A stretch of 64,000 nt of DNA, from positions 682,001 to 746,000 of the forward strand of contig CBDCGS010000010.1 in the NCBI GenBank assembly GCA_965216915.1, in the 5' to 3' direction. A program made the translations under genes and the position numbers. Source of the stretch: CBDCGS01 sp965216915 (GTDB lineage: Bacteria; Pseudomonadota; Alphaproteobacteria; UBA828). The notes under the pieces are model-generated. The model searched no databases, was not told where the DNA came from, and was given only the letters and a program-made list of their open reading frames with translations. The first letter of the stretch is position 1. Each line of letters starts with the position of its first letter. This document shows positions 32,260-40,750 of this stretch, one piece after another.

Positions 32260-35200
32260 ATGACCGCCTACGCCGAGCTCCAGGTCGCGAGCAATTTCAG
32301 CTTCCTGCGCGGCGCCTCCCACGCGCAGGAGCTGGTGCATGCGGCGGCGGGGCTCGGCCATCATGCGATCGGCATCACCGACCGCAACAGCCTGGCCGGC
32401 ATCGTGCGCGCGCATGCCGCGGCGAAGGAATGCGGCGTTGCGCTCGTCGTCGGCGCGCGGCTCGACTTGACGGACGACCTCGCGGCGCCGGAGGAGGGGA
32501 CGGGGCCGAGCTATCTCTGCTTCCCGACCGACCGCGCCGCCTATGGCCGGCTCTCGCGGCTCATCACGGTGGGCAAGCGGCGTGCGCCCAAGGGTGAATG
32601 CTGGATCACCGCGGCCGATCTCCTGGTCCATGCCGAAGGCCAGATCCTCATCGCCCTGCCGCCCGAGACGCTCGATGCCGACGGCCTCGACCGCTTCGCC
32701 CGTACGCTCGCCGCCTTCGCCAAGCAGGTGCCGGGGCCATGCTATCTCGCGGCGCATCATCTCTATCGCGGCGACGATGCGTTGCGCCTGGTGCGGCTCG
32801 CGACGATCGCTGCGCAGTGCGGCACGCCGCTCGTCGCGACCAACGACGTGCATGCGCACGAGGCCGCGCGCCGCCCGTTGCAGGACGTGCTGACCTGCAT
32901 TCGCGCGCACTGCACGATCGACGATGCGGGCCATCGGCTGTTCGCCAACGCCGAGCGTCATCTCAAGGCGCCAGACGAGATGGCGCGGCTTTTCCGTCGC
33001 TATCCCGATGCCATCGCGCGCACGGTCGAGATCGCCGATGCCTGCCGTTTCAGCCTCGACGAGCTGGCGTACGAATATCCGGTGGAGGTCGTGGCGCGTG
33101 GGCAGACGCCGCAACAAGAACTCGAGCGGCTCACCTGGGAAGGCGCGGCGGCGCGCTATCCGGCCGGTGTGCCCGAGGCCGTGCGCGCGCGCATCGCGCA
33201 CGAGTTCCAGCTCATCGCCAAGCTCAACTACGCGCCTTACTTTCTCACGGTGCACGACATCGTGCGCTTCGCGCGGAGCCGCGGCATCCTCTGCCAGGGC
33301 CGCGGCTCGGCGGCGAATTCCGTCGTCTGCTATTGCCTCGGCATCACCGCGGTCGATCCCGACCGTGTGGATCTTCTCTTCGAGCGCTTCGTCAGCGCCG
33401 CGCGCAACGAGCCGCCCGACATCGACGTCGATTTCGAGCACGAGCGCCGCGAGGAGGTGATCCAGTACATCTACGAGAAGTATGGCCGCCAGCGCGCCGG
33501 CATCGCGGCGACCGTGATCAGCTATCGCGCGCGCAGCGCCATCCGCGAGGTTGGCAAGGCGCTTGGGCTTTCGCTCGATGTGGTCGGTGCGCTCGCCCGC
33601 ACGATCTGGGGCTGGAGTTCGGAGGGTGTGCGCGAGGACGCCGTGCGCGAGGCCGGCCTCGACCCACGCGACCGCCGGCTCTGCCTCGCGCTCGACCTCG
33701 CGCGCACGCTGATCGGCTTTCCGCGCCACCTCTCGCAGCATGTCGGCGGCTTCGTGATCACGCGCGGCCCGCTCGCCGAGGTGGTGCCGATCATGAACGC
33801 CGCGATGGACGAGCGCACCAACATCGAATGGGACAAGGATGACCTCGAGGCGCTCGGCATGATCAAGGTCGACGTGCTCGGTCTCGGCATGCTGACCTGC
33901 ATCCGCAAGGCCTTCACGCTGCTCGCGCGGCATCACGGTGTCGTGGCCGATCTCGCGAGCCTGCCGGCGGAGGACCCGGCGGTCTACGACATGCTGTGCG
34001 CTGCCGATTCGGTCGGCGTCTTCCAGGTCGAAAGCCGCGCGCAAATGAGCATGCTGCCGCGCCTCAGGCCGCGCAGCTATTACGACCTCGTCATCGAGGT
34101 GGCGATCGTGCGGCCTGGGCCGATCCAAGGCGACATGGTCCATCCCTATCTCCGCCGGCGGAATGGCGAGGAGGCGGTGATCTTTCCCTCGAAGGATCTC
34201 GAGCGCGTGCTCGGCAAGACGCTCGGCGTGCCGCTTTTCCAGGAGCAGGCGATGCATGTCGCCATGGTCGCGGCCGGCTTCACGGCGGAGGAAGCGGATG
34301 CGCTGCGCCGCGCCATGGCGACCTTCCGGCGCACCGGGCTGATCCATACCTTCCGCGAGAAGATGATCGGCGGGATGCTTGCGCGCGGCTACGACGAGGA
34401 GTTCGCGACGCGCTGCTTCAAGCAGATCGAGGGCTTCGGCGATTACGGCTTTCCCGAATCGCATGCCGCGAGCTTCGCGCTTCTGGTCTACGTCTCGGCC
34501 TGGCTCAAATGCCACTACCCGGCGGTGTTCGCCGCCGCGATCCTCAACAGCCAGCCGATGGGCTTCTACGCGCCCGCGCAGCTCGTGCGCGATGCGCGGG
34601 AGCACGGCGTGATCGTTCGCCCGATCGATGTCAATGCGAGCGAATGGGACAACACGCTCGAGCCGGTGAGTGCCGAGGCCGCGCGCGAGCCGGGCAGGAC
34701 AGGGGTCAACTGGCCGCATGGCGGTGCTTCGAATGGCGGCGTTCCGCCCGCACGCGAGACCGGCACGCGTCGTGCCGGCCGTGGGCTTGCGCTCAGGCTC
34801 GGCTTTCGCGAGATCAAGGGCTTCAAGGAGGAAGAGGCGGAACGCCTGGTCGCAGCGCGCGGCGAGGGCTACACGAGCGTGCCCGCGCTCTGGCACCGCG
34901 CCGGCGTCGCGAAGGCGACGCTCGAGCGGCTCGCCCGCGCGGATGGCTTCGGCTCGCTCGGTCTCGCCCGGCGCGACGGGCTCTGGGCGGTGCGCGCGCT
35001 CGGCGAGGCACCGCTGCCGCTGTTCGCCGCACCCGGCGCAGGGCGCGGCGCGCCGCTCGACGAAGGGATGCATGAGGCCGCGCGCGAGCCCGCGGTCACT
35101 CTGCCGGCGATGTCGCTTGGTGCCGCGATCGTCGACGACTATGCGTCCTTCCGGCTTTCGCTCCGCGCTCATCCCTTGGCGCTGCTGCGCGAGGAGCTTG

Positions 35201-35616
35201 CGGCCGAGGGGGTGTCACGGAACGGGGAGCTCGCGACGCTTGCGCAGGACAGCTGGGTCACGGTCGCGGGCCTCGTGCTCGTGCGCCAGCGTCCGGGCAG
35301 CGCCAAGGGCGTGATCTTCGCGACCCTGGAGGACGAGACGGGGGTCGCCAACATCATCGTCTGGCCGCCGGTGTTCGAGCGCTATCGCCACGTCATCATG
35401 GGCACACGCTTGTTGTTGGCCTCAGGGCAGGTGCAGAAGGAGGGCGAGGTGATCCACGTCGTGACGCGCCGCCTCGCCGACCTCTCGCATCGCCTGGATT
35501 CTCTCAGCACGCTCGGCGAGGAGGCAAAGCCGCCCGTCGCGCGTGCCGACGAGGTTCTCCGCCCCGGCCGCGACCCGCGCGACAAGGTCACCATCCGCTC
35601 CCGCGATTTCCACTGA
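32260..35616 (+). CDS. dnaE2: DnaE2, error-prone DNA polymerase III alpha
   Basis: 1118 residues from ATG 32260 (TTG 32251 is an alternative). PHP domain at the N-terminus (YAELQVASNFSFLRGASHAQELV, GITDRNSLAGIVRAH), palm with PPDIDVDFEHERREEVIQYIYEKYG carrying the catalytic Asp pair, third Asp in IEWDKDDLEALGMIKVDVLGLGML, and an OB domain near the end (WVTVAGLVLVRQRPGSAKGVIFATLEDE). DnaE2 does the lesion bypass in the ImuA-ImuB-DnaE2 mutasome. A Pro/Gly/Arg-rich insert of about 30 residues after the segment NTLEP (near residue 805) is longer than I would expect for the family. Confidence 0.96.
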   Translation: MTAYAELQVASNFSFLRGASHAQELVHAAAGLGHHAIGITDRNSLAGIVRAHAAAKECGVALVVGARLDLTDDLAAPEEGTGPSYLCFPTDRAAYGRLSRLITVGKRRAPKGECWITAADLLVHAEGQILIALPPETLDADGLDRFARTLAAFAKQVPGPCYLAAHHLYRGDDALRLVRLATIAAQCGTPLVATNDVHAHEAARRPLQDVLTCIRAHCTIDDAGHRLFANAERHLKAPDEMARLFRRYPDAIARTVEIADACRFSLDELAYEYPVEVVARGQTPQQELERLTWEGAAARYPAGVPEAVRARIAHEFQLIAKLNYAPYFLTVHDIVRFARSRGILCQGRGSAANSVVCYCLGITAVDPDRVDLLFERFVSAARNEPPDIDVDFEHERREEVIQYIYEKYGRQRAGIAATVISYRARSAIREVGKALGLSLDVVGALARTIWGWSSEGVREDAVREAGLDPRDRRLCLALDLARTLIGFPRHLSQHVGGFVITRGPLAEVVPIMNAAMDERTNIEWDKDDLEALGMIKVDVLGLGMLTCIRKAFTLLARHHGVVADLASLPAEDPAVYDMLCAADSVGVFQVESRAQMSMLPRLRPRSYYDLVIEVAIVRPGPIQGDMVHPYLRRRNGEEAVIFPSKDLERVLGKTLGVPLFQEQAMHVAMVAAGFTAEEADALRRAMATFRRTGLIHTFREKMIGGMLARGYDEEFATRCFKQIEGFGDYGFPESHAASFALLVYVSAWLKCHYPAVFAAAILNSQPMGFYAPAQLVRDAREHGVIVRPIDVNASEWDNTLEPVSAEAAREPGRTGVNWPHGGASNGGVPPARETGTRRAGRGLALRLGFREIKGFKEEEAERLVAARGEGYTSVPALWHRAGVAKATLERLARADGFGSLGLARRDGLWAVRALGEAPLPLFAAPGAGRGAPLDEGMHEAAREPAVTLPAMSLGAAIVDDYASFRLSLRAHPLALLREELAAEGVSRNGELATLAQDSWVTVAGLVLVRQRPGSAKGVIFATLEDETGVANIIVWPPVFERYRHVIMGTRLLLASGQVQKEGEVIHVVTRRLADLSHRLDSLSTLGEEAKPPVARADEVLRPGRDPRDKVTIRSRDFH

Positions 35617-35645
35617 TGGGGTGCGCTTGTTGGGGCGCTCTCGCC

Positions 35646-35837
35646 TTAGCGCGGCGATCGCTCCCGCCCGATGCCGTAGCGTTTCATCGCGCGATCGGCC
35701 GCGACCGTCGCGACGATGTAGGCGGCGGCGAAGATCACGATCTGCAGGCCGAGATTGATCTCGCCCGCGAGCGTCAAGAGCTTGTGCACGATGAACGCCG
35801 CCGCGGCGCCGAGCACGCCTGGAACGAAGCGCAGCAT
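35646..35837 (-). CDS. Small two-span membrane protein
   Basis: 63 residues from ATG 35837. Two hydrophobic helices (about 5-23 and 28-47: FVPGVLGAAAAFIVHKLLTLAG and LGLQIVIFAAAYIVATVAAD) and a basic C-terminal tail. Convergent with dnaE2, with 29 bases between stops. No family recognised. Support: amino-acid pattern and a stop-to-start fit with the neighbours; the ribosome binding site is weak. Confidence 0.5.
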   Translation of the reverse strand: MLRFVPGVLGAAAAFIVHKLLTLAGEINLGLQIVIFAAAYIVATVAADRAMKRYGIGRERSPR

Positions 35838-35869
35838 GTCAGCGGCCGTCGAGCGCCGCGCGGACCGGC

Positions 35870-36793
35870 CTAGGCGCCGACACGCTTCAGCTCCTCGCGC
35901 ATATATTCGAGGGCGAGGCGGAGCAAGCGCGCCGATGCCTCGGTGGTCATGAACGCCGCGTGCGAGGTGAGCGTCGTGTTGGGGAGCGCCGCAAGTGGAT
36001 CGCTCGCGCTAAGCGGCTCGCCCGCGAAGACATCGAGGCCCGCGCCGCGGATACGCTCCGCTTGCAGCGCCTCGGCCAGCGCGTCCTCATCCACGAGCGC
36101 GCCGCGCGCGGTGTTGATCAGCACCGCGTTCGGTTTCATCAGACCGATGCGCTTCGCGTCGATCATGCCTTGCGTCTCGTCTGTCAGCGCAAGATGGAGC
36201 GACACAACGTCCGCCGCGCCCATCAGATCGTCGAGTGTGCGCACCCCGGTGCACGGTAAATCCTTCGGGACTCCGCTTCGGTTCCACGCGATCACGCGCA
36301 TGCCGAGAGCGGCGCCGAGGCGGGCCGTCTCGCGCCCGACGCCGCCAGTGCCGACGACGCCGAGGGTCTTGCCCGCAAGCTCGAAACCGTCGAGCGTGCG
36401 CCAGGCGCCGCCGCGAATGTCGGCGTCCATGCGCGCGATCTGGCGGCTGACCGCGAACATCAGCGCGATCGCGTGCTCGGCGACCGAGCGGTCGCCATAG
36501 CCCTTGATCGTGCGCACTGTGATGCCGCGCTTCTCGGCCGCCGCGACATCTATGTAGCTCGACGCGCCCGTGCCCATGAAGACGATGACCTTGAGCGCCG
36601 GGCATGCGGCGAGGAGCTTGTCGGGCATATAAGTGTGATCATTGATGACGCCGACCGCGTTGCCGATCAGGGCGACGGCATTACCGTCCGGCGGGTCCTC
36701 CAGGTTGACCTCGAGGTCGGGGATGATCGCCTGCATCCTTTTGTCGTAGAGCGTGGCGAGAAAGGTCGGGCAGTCGATGAAAATTGCACGCAA
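35870..36793 (-). CDS. D-isomer-specific 2-hydroxyacid dehydrogenase
   Basis: 307 residues. Start at TTG 36793, with GGAGG six bases upstream and no in-frame ATG near. NAD-binding domain with LGVVGTGGVGRETARLG near 145; catalytic Arg in INTARGALVDEDAL (about 228-241), Glu in GLDVFAGEP, His in LTSHAAFMT near 283. It would reduce a 2-keto acid or oxidise a D-2-hydroxy acid with NAD(P); the closest style is phosphoglycerate- or glyoxylate-reductase-like. Stands alone; the only close neighbour is a small membrane protein gene 32 bases downstream. Confidence 0.92.
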   Translation of the reverse strand: MRAIFIDCPTFLATLYDKRMQAIIPDLEVNLEDPPDGNAVALIGNAVGVINDHTYMPDKLLAACPALKVIVFMGTGASSYIDVAAAEKRGITVRTIKGYGDRSVAEHAIALMFAVSRQIARMDADIRGGAWRTLDGFELAGKTLGVVGTGGVGRETARLGAALGMRVIAWNRSGVPKDLPCTGVRTLDDLMGAADVVSLHLALTDETQGMIDAKRIGLMKPNAVLINTARGALVDEDALAEALQAERIRGAGLDVFAGEPLSASDPLAALPNTTLTSHAAFMTTEASARLLRLALEYMREELKRVGA

Positions 36794-37038
36794 CGGTTGC
36801 CTCCGGTCCCGCTGATGACTCGATCGAATCCTCGCGCAAATGGCGGCGCAACGAAACCCCAAGATATGCGCGCAGCTCTCTTGCGTCCGCCGATGGCTCG
36901 TTCGATGATGGTGCCGTGATGCCGGGCGAGACCGACCGAGCGCGCCATGGGCGCCGCTTACAAACACTCACAAACGGCTCATTCGCCGCTCACACCCGCG
37001 GGCGAGCATCGGTGAATGGCGAACGACGGAGATGATTG

Positions 37039-37323
37039 ATGACCTTTGTCTCGAAAAATGACCTGGGAAAGCTGGTTTTGGCGGTGGTTGCGCTCGGTTT
37101 TTCGGTCTCGATCGCCACTGCCGGTATGGCTGATGATCTGACCACGAGCGCTGGCGATGCCGCCGGGGCCGCGATGGAAGACACGATGGACGACGCGAAG
37201 GATGCCGCCGCTGAGGCTTCCGAGAGCGCCGATGACGCTGCCGCGCGGGAGCGGGCAAAAGCGCGTGAAGCGGAGATGCAAGAGGAAATGGAGCAGCAGA
37301 TCGAAGGCGAGATCAGCAACTAG
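37039..37323 (+). CDS. Secreted Ala/Glu/Asp-rich helical protein
   Basis: 94 residues from ATG 37039 (GGAG eight bases upstream). Signal peptide about 1-30 (LGKLVLAVVALGFSVSIATAGMA), then an acidic, alanine-rich helix with heptad character (EDTMDDAKDAAAEASESADDAAARERAKAR shortened by sight: alternating Asp/Ala/Glu blocks). Looks like a small periplasmic coiled coil, comparable in style to stress-related Ala-rich proteins. 58 bases before the next gene, so perhaps one unit. Family unknown. Confidence 0.6.
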   Translation: MTFVSKNDLGKLVLAVVALGFSVSIATAGMADDLTTSAGDAAGAAMEDTMDDAKDAAAEASESADDAAARERAKAREAEMQEEMEQQIEGEISN

Positions 37324-37381
37324 CCGGCGATCGCTGACGCGGCCAAGGCGAGGCCGCCGGAAACCAGAGAGGAGGCGTGCA

Positions 37382-38941
37382 ATGAGTGTATTCCGCAGGA
37401 TGGCGGCCGCGATCCTCGTCGCGGTGGCGGTCGCGAGCGCCACAGCCTTGGTTGCGCCCGCCGCCGAGGCTGGCTTCAGCAAGGCGATGTCGGCTTACGA
37501 CCGTGGCGACTATCACGGCGCCTTTCGCGAATTCCGGCCGCTCGCGGAGGCCGGTGACGCCGACGCGCAGTTTTGGCTCGGCTATCTCTACCAAACCGGC
37601 AAGGGCACGCTGCAGGACTATGTCGAGGCGCATGCGTGGTTCAACCTCGCCGCCGCGCAGGCACGCGAGGGCGCAGCGAAGGCGCGCGATCGTGTCTCGA
37701 AGGCGATGACCGCCGCGCAGATCGCCGAGGCGCAAGCGCTCGCGCGCGACCGTCTGCGGTCGCAACGCACGGCGAGCGCCAGCCAGCCCGGTGCGCAAAC
37801 GAGCGCGACATCATCCGGCGCGACCAGCTCGGAGCCGACGCGGTTGACCGGGCGCAGCCTCGTCAGGGCGATCCAAGATAATCTCGCCGCGATGGGCTAT
37901 ACGCCGGGGCCGGCAGATGGTCTGATGGGCGGGCGGACCCGCAATGCCATCCGCACATTTCAGGCGGAGCGCGGGCTGACGGTCAACGGCCAGCCCAGTG
38001 GACCGCTGCTCGACGAGATCAAGCGCGCACGGGCGGGCGGGCATCGCGCGGGCAGGGCCACCGCAAGCGCGTCGGGCGGGGCAGCCAGTGCCCCGGATCC
38101 GCGCACACAGGCTTTCGTCGAGCGCTTCGGCGCACTCATCGACGAAGGCGAGCGCAACCGCGCGGCCGACCCACGCTTTCTCGAGGATCTGCGGGCGGCG
38201 ATTGCGCGCTACTCGGCGCGCACCACGCCGCAAGCCACGTCACAAGCCACGGCGGCCACCCAAACCACCGAACCGCCGCGGGACACGGGCCCGCGCGTCC
38301 TGCTCGACGACGCTTTTCAAGACGGCAACTATACGCGGAACCCGCAGTGGGAGGTGTTGTCCGGGACATTTTTTGTCGACCAGCAGTTCGGCCTGCGCTC
38401 GCGCGTCGATCCCAGTCAGGGCAGCCGTGGTGGCGGTGGCGGCGGCGACGTCATCGGCTCGATCCTCGACGAGGTGCTCGGCAGCCCGAAATCCGGCAGC
38501 GGCAGCGCGAAAGAGGCGCGGATCTACACGGCCGTCGCGACGCCCAATGCCTTCTCGCTGGATGTCGAGCTCGTGCCGATCGGCGGAGCGGCCCGCAACG
38601 GCTTCGAATTCACCGTGATCAAGGGGCGCCGCAACGTCTCCGGCTACAGTTTCGTCTATCTCACGGGCGCCAATCCGCCCGAAGTCGAGATCGTGCGGTT
38701 CGGCGGGCGGCAGTCCGTGCTGGTGCGCCGGGTGAGAGGCGCGCCGGTTTTGAGCAACGGGCGGACGCACCGGCTCGAGTGGCGCCGTGGCGCCGATGGC
38801 GAGATGATCATCTCGCTTGATGGCCGTGAGCTCATCCGCGCGCGCGATACGGCGCATCAGGGCGGCTTCGACGGCGTGGGCGTGACGAATTTCGGCGGCG
38901 AAGTCGGGATCAAGCGCGTTCGCGTATATGAGGGCGGTTGA
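37382..38941 (+). CDS. Secreted Sel1-repeat / peptidoglycan-binding / jelly-roll protein
   Basis: 519 residues from ATG 37382 (GAGGAGG upstream). Signal peptide about 1-30. Residues 33-110 have Sel1-type repeats (YDRGDYHGAFREFRPLAEAG, AQFWLGYLYQTGKG, EAHAWFNLAAAQ). Residues about 160-220 are a PG-binding-1 module (VRAIQDNLAAMGYTPGPADG, TRNAIRTFQAERGL). After a disordered Ala/Thr linker, residues about 315-519 form a beta-sandwich (FQDGNYTRNPQWEVLSG, FEFTVIKGRRN, GFDGVGVTNFG) like the concanavalin/DUF1080 fold used for glycan binding. It probably sits in the periplasm holding peptidoglycan and another glycan. Confidence 0.72.
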   Translation: MSVFRRMAAAILVAVAVASATALVAPAAEAGFSKAMSAYDRGDYHGAFREFRPLAEAGDADAQFWLGYLYQTGKGTLQDYVEAHAWFNLAAAQAREGAAKARDRVSKAMTAAQIAEAQALARDRLRSQRTASASQPGAQTSATSSGATSSEPTRLTGRSLVRAIQDNLAAMGYTPGPADGLMGGRTRNAIRTFQAERGLTVNGQPSGPLLDEIKRARAGGHRAGRATASASGGAASAPDPRTQAFVERFGALIDEGERNRAADPRFLEDLRAAIARYSARTTPQATSQATAATQTTEPPRDTGPRVLLDDAFQDGNYTRNPQWEVLSGTFFVDQQFGLRSRVDPSQGSRGGGGGGDVIGSILDEVLGSPKSGSGSAKEARIYTAVATPNAFSLDVELVPIGGAARNGFEFTVIKGRRNVSGYSFVYLTGANPPEVEIVRFGGRQSVLVRRVRGAPVLSNGRTHRLEWRRGADGEMIISLDGRELIRARDTAHQGGFDGVGVTNFGGEVGIKRVRVYEGG

Positions 38942-39818
38942 CCGCACTGGCCGGATATCGTCATGGCCCGCGCGGCGGTCAGGGGCGGCGCGGGCGTCTC
39001 GTGAAGCGCGGTTGGCGCACGGAGCGCTCGTTTGTGTTCTAAGGCTACTCCGTTTGGGGGGCGAGAGGAGGGGGCGGGAGATGACGTTGAGTCGCTCCGT
39101 CCAATGTGTTCGGACGAATCTGCCGCGTCCGCATCCTAATTTCATTGGTCGTGTGTGGTCACCGCCAATCTGTCATGTAAATCTTGGGTATTTTCTGGGA
39201 TTGATGGGCGTTAATCGAATCATTGAAGGAATGATTTTTCAAAAACCCACATATTAGAAATAATAGATTCCACTGTCATCGGAATTATTATACAAACACA
39301 GGTCTTAACCGATGATTCTCTTCGAAGTCCGTCGAGAAAAACGGCCTTGCGCGAGGCCATTGCCCTGGTGCGACAGTGAATCGCTATCGCTTTCCCCCAG
39401 GGCGTCGGCGTGCTTCGGCTCCTTCGCAGCGTCGCGTGGAAGGCCCGGCAGCATTGCCGTTTGGCTCGGACTGTCTTGACCTGGGCCCGGTCTGGCCGGG
39501 CGCGCGTGCCCCAAGGCGGCGCGATCGAGCGGTGCGGCGCGCGCGTTTGACGAAGGGTTCGCCAGATCTCGGCGCGATTCTGCGTAAAACACGCTTTGGG
39601 CCGGGCGCCGCTGGGAGGCTCGCTTATGGGGTCGAGAACTTCCCTGTGGGCGTGGGAAAAATTGAATAAAATTCTTTGTAAATAAGGATCAAAATAAACA
39701 CCAATCTATTATTTCTGGATACTACATGGATAACCAATTTTTACCATTTCATTTTACGGCACGTTAATTCGTTAGGTTCATGATCGCCCCACTGCTCGCA
39801 ACCAGTGAGGGCGTTACT
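38942..39818. other. Spacer before the Tad locus with long inverted repeats
   Basis: 877 bases without a supportable gene. An 8-bp inverted repeat GCCCGCGC/GCGCGGGC (38966-38995) follows the previous gene. From 39140 the sequence becomes AT-rich, GC-rich again at about 39330-39650, then AT-rich to 39780. AGAAATAATAGATT (39256-39269) and its exact complement (39703-39716) flank the GC-rich core. Open frames in the core (39305-39592 minus, 39376-39669 plus) overlap each other, lack ribosome binding sites and have no family features. Confidence 0.5.
39256..39716. repeat. 461-bp segment bounded by 14-bp perfect inverted repeats
   Basis: The outer 14 bases AGAAATAATAGATT are perfect inverted copies, and a further partial match inside (TTATTATACAAA versus CTTATTTACAAA) suggests arms of about 40 degenerate bases. 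The shape is that of a non-autonomous element with terminal inverted repeats, but I see no target-site duplication and no second copy in the window. Confidence 0.4.
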
Positions 39819-40043
39819 ATGTTTAAGATCTTCAAGCGTTTTGGTCGTGACGAGTCTGGCGTGACCGCCATCGAGTACGGCCTGATTGCGGCCATGGTCG
39901 GCGTTGCCATCATCGGTGGCGTGACGCTTCTCGGCGACAGCCTTGACCAGCTGTTCACCGACGTGTCGACCACGCTCGACACTGAGGCGTCTGGCCTCAA
40001 CTCGGGTGGCACGACCACCACGGGTGGCACGACTACTCCGTAA
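39819..40043 (+). CDS. flp: Flp-type IVb pilin
   Basis: 74 residues from ATG 39819. Short basic leader, then the Flp signature: cleavage after G14, mature VTAIEYGLIAAMVGVAII with the conserved Glu19-Tyr20 pair. The C-terminal 20 residues are a Gly/Thr-rich tail. It is the major pilin of the Tad pilus, processed by the CpaA peptidase encoded next. An intrinsic terminator follows, so pilin can be made in excess of the assembly proteins. Confidence 0.95.
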   Translation: MFKIFKRFGRDESGVTAIEYGLIAAMVGVAIIGGVTLLGDSLDQLFTDVSTTLDTEASGLNSGGTTTTGGTTTP

Positions 40044-40074
40044 TATCGCCAGAGTTTGGTGTTGTGTAGGGAAC

Positions 40075-40103
40075 CAGCCGGCGGAGCGTCCGCCGGCTGT
40101 TTT
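40075..40103 (+). terminator. Intrinsic terminator after flp
   Basis: Perfect 11-bp stem CAGCCGGCGGA (40075-40085) with TCCGCCGGCTG (40089-40099), GCG loop, then TTTT. It separates flp from the cpa genes; partial read-through would give the usual pilin excess. Confidence 0.9.
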
Positions 40104-40205
40104 CCTGTTGCCCCGACAGGTCGCCCGTTCCGCCCGGTGATCAACGCGTCTTAGGCCTTACCCCTCCCCGAGCAGCGCCCGTTCTGGGCGCCGAAGCACA
40201 ATCCC

Positions 40206-40715
40206 ATGAACACCACGATTCCTGAGATCATCTGCCTCCTCGGTTTGGGTGGGCTACTTATTTATGCGGCCCTCAGCGACGTGCGGCGCTTCCTCATTCC
40301 CAACTGGTTATCGTTAGCGATAGCTGTTTTTTTTGTAATTTACCTTGTGTTTAGTGCTCGCCCCGTAGATTGGCAGGGTGGTTTGGTTTCTGGCGCAGCG
40401 GTTCTTGGCGTCGGATTTGGCCTCAACGCGCTCAACCTGTTCGGCGGCGGAGATGTGAAGCTGCTGGCGGCGACGGCGCTCTGGGCCGGAACCGAGTTGA
40501 TTTTGCCGCTGCTCGTGATCATGGCCCTGGCCGGCGGAGTTCTCGCCTTCACGGTCCTGATCATACGGTACGCGCATTCGCGGATCGGCGGGCAAGAGCC
40601 GGCGTCGAACTCGACCACAGAGACGACCGCGGCGGTGCGTGGCATCCGACTCCCTTATGGGGTCGCCATCGCGACCGGAGGCCTCTACGTCGCCGCGATA
40701 CTCGGATTGGGGTGA
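40206..40715 (+). CDS. cpaA: CpaA/TadV prepilin peptidase
   Basis: 169 residues, about five membrane spans. The two aspartates of the A24 peptidase family are present: D25 in SDVRRFLIPNW and D83 in LFGGGDVKLLAA. It cleaves the leader from Flp and pseudopilins at the inner membrane. First gene after the flp terminator; 35 bases separate it from cpaB. Confidence 0.94.
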   Translation: MNTTIPEIICLLGLGGLLIYAALSDVRRFLIPNWLSLAIAVFFVIYLVFSARPVDWQGGLVSGAAVLGVGFGLNALNLFGGGDVKLLAATALWAGTELILPLLVIMALAGGVLAFTVLIIRYAHSRIGGQEPASNSTTETTAAVRGIRLPYGVAIATGGLYVAAILGLG

Positions 40716-40750
40716 GTATTTTTTGAGGTTGACCGTGCACGAGGCATGCC

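Noticed and set aside
32248..35172. 974-codon open frame opposite dnaE2
   Set aside because: Pure shadow of dnaE2 codon usage: Arg/His/Asp-rich and without any domain.
38966..38995. GCCCGCGC/GCGCGGGC hairpin as terminator after the Sel1 protein gene
   Set aside because: Loop of 14 bases and no T-run; possible but not supportable as a terminator.
39305..39669. Two overlapping small open frames (minus 39305-39592, plus 39376-39669)
   Set aside because: They overlap each other on opposite strands, lack ribosome binding sites and show no family features; I keep the segment as a repeat-bounded spacer.
39755..39770. CGGCACG-N4-TTCG before flp as a sigma-54 promoter
   Set aside because: The -12 element reads CG instead of the invariant GC, so it breaks the core rule despite a good -24 box.
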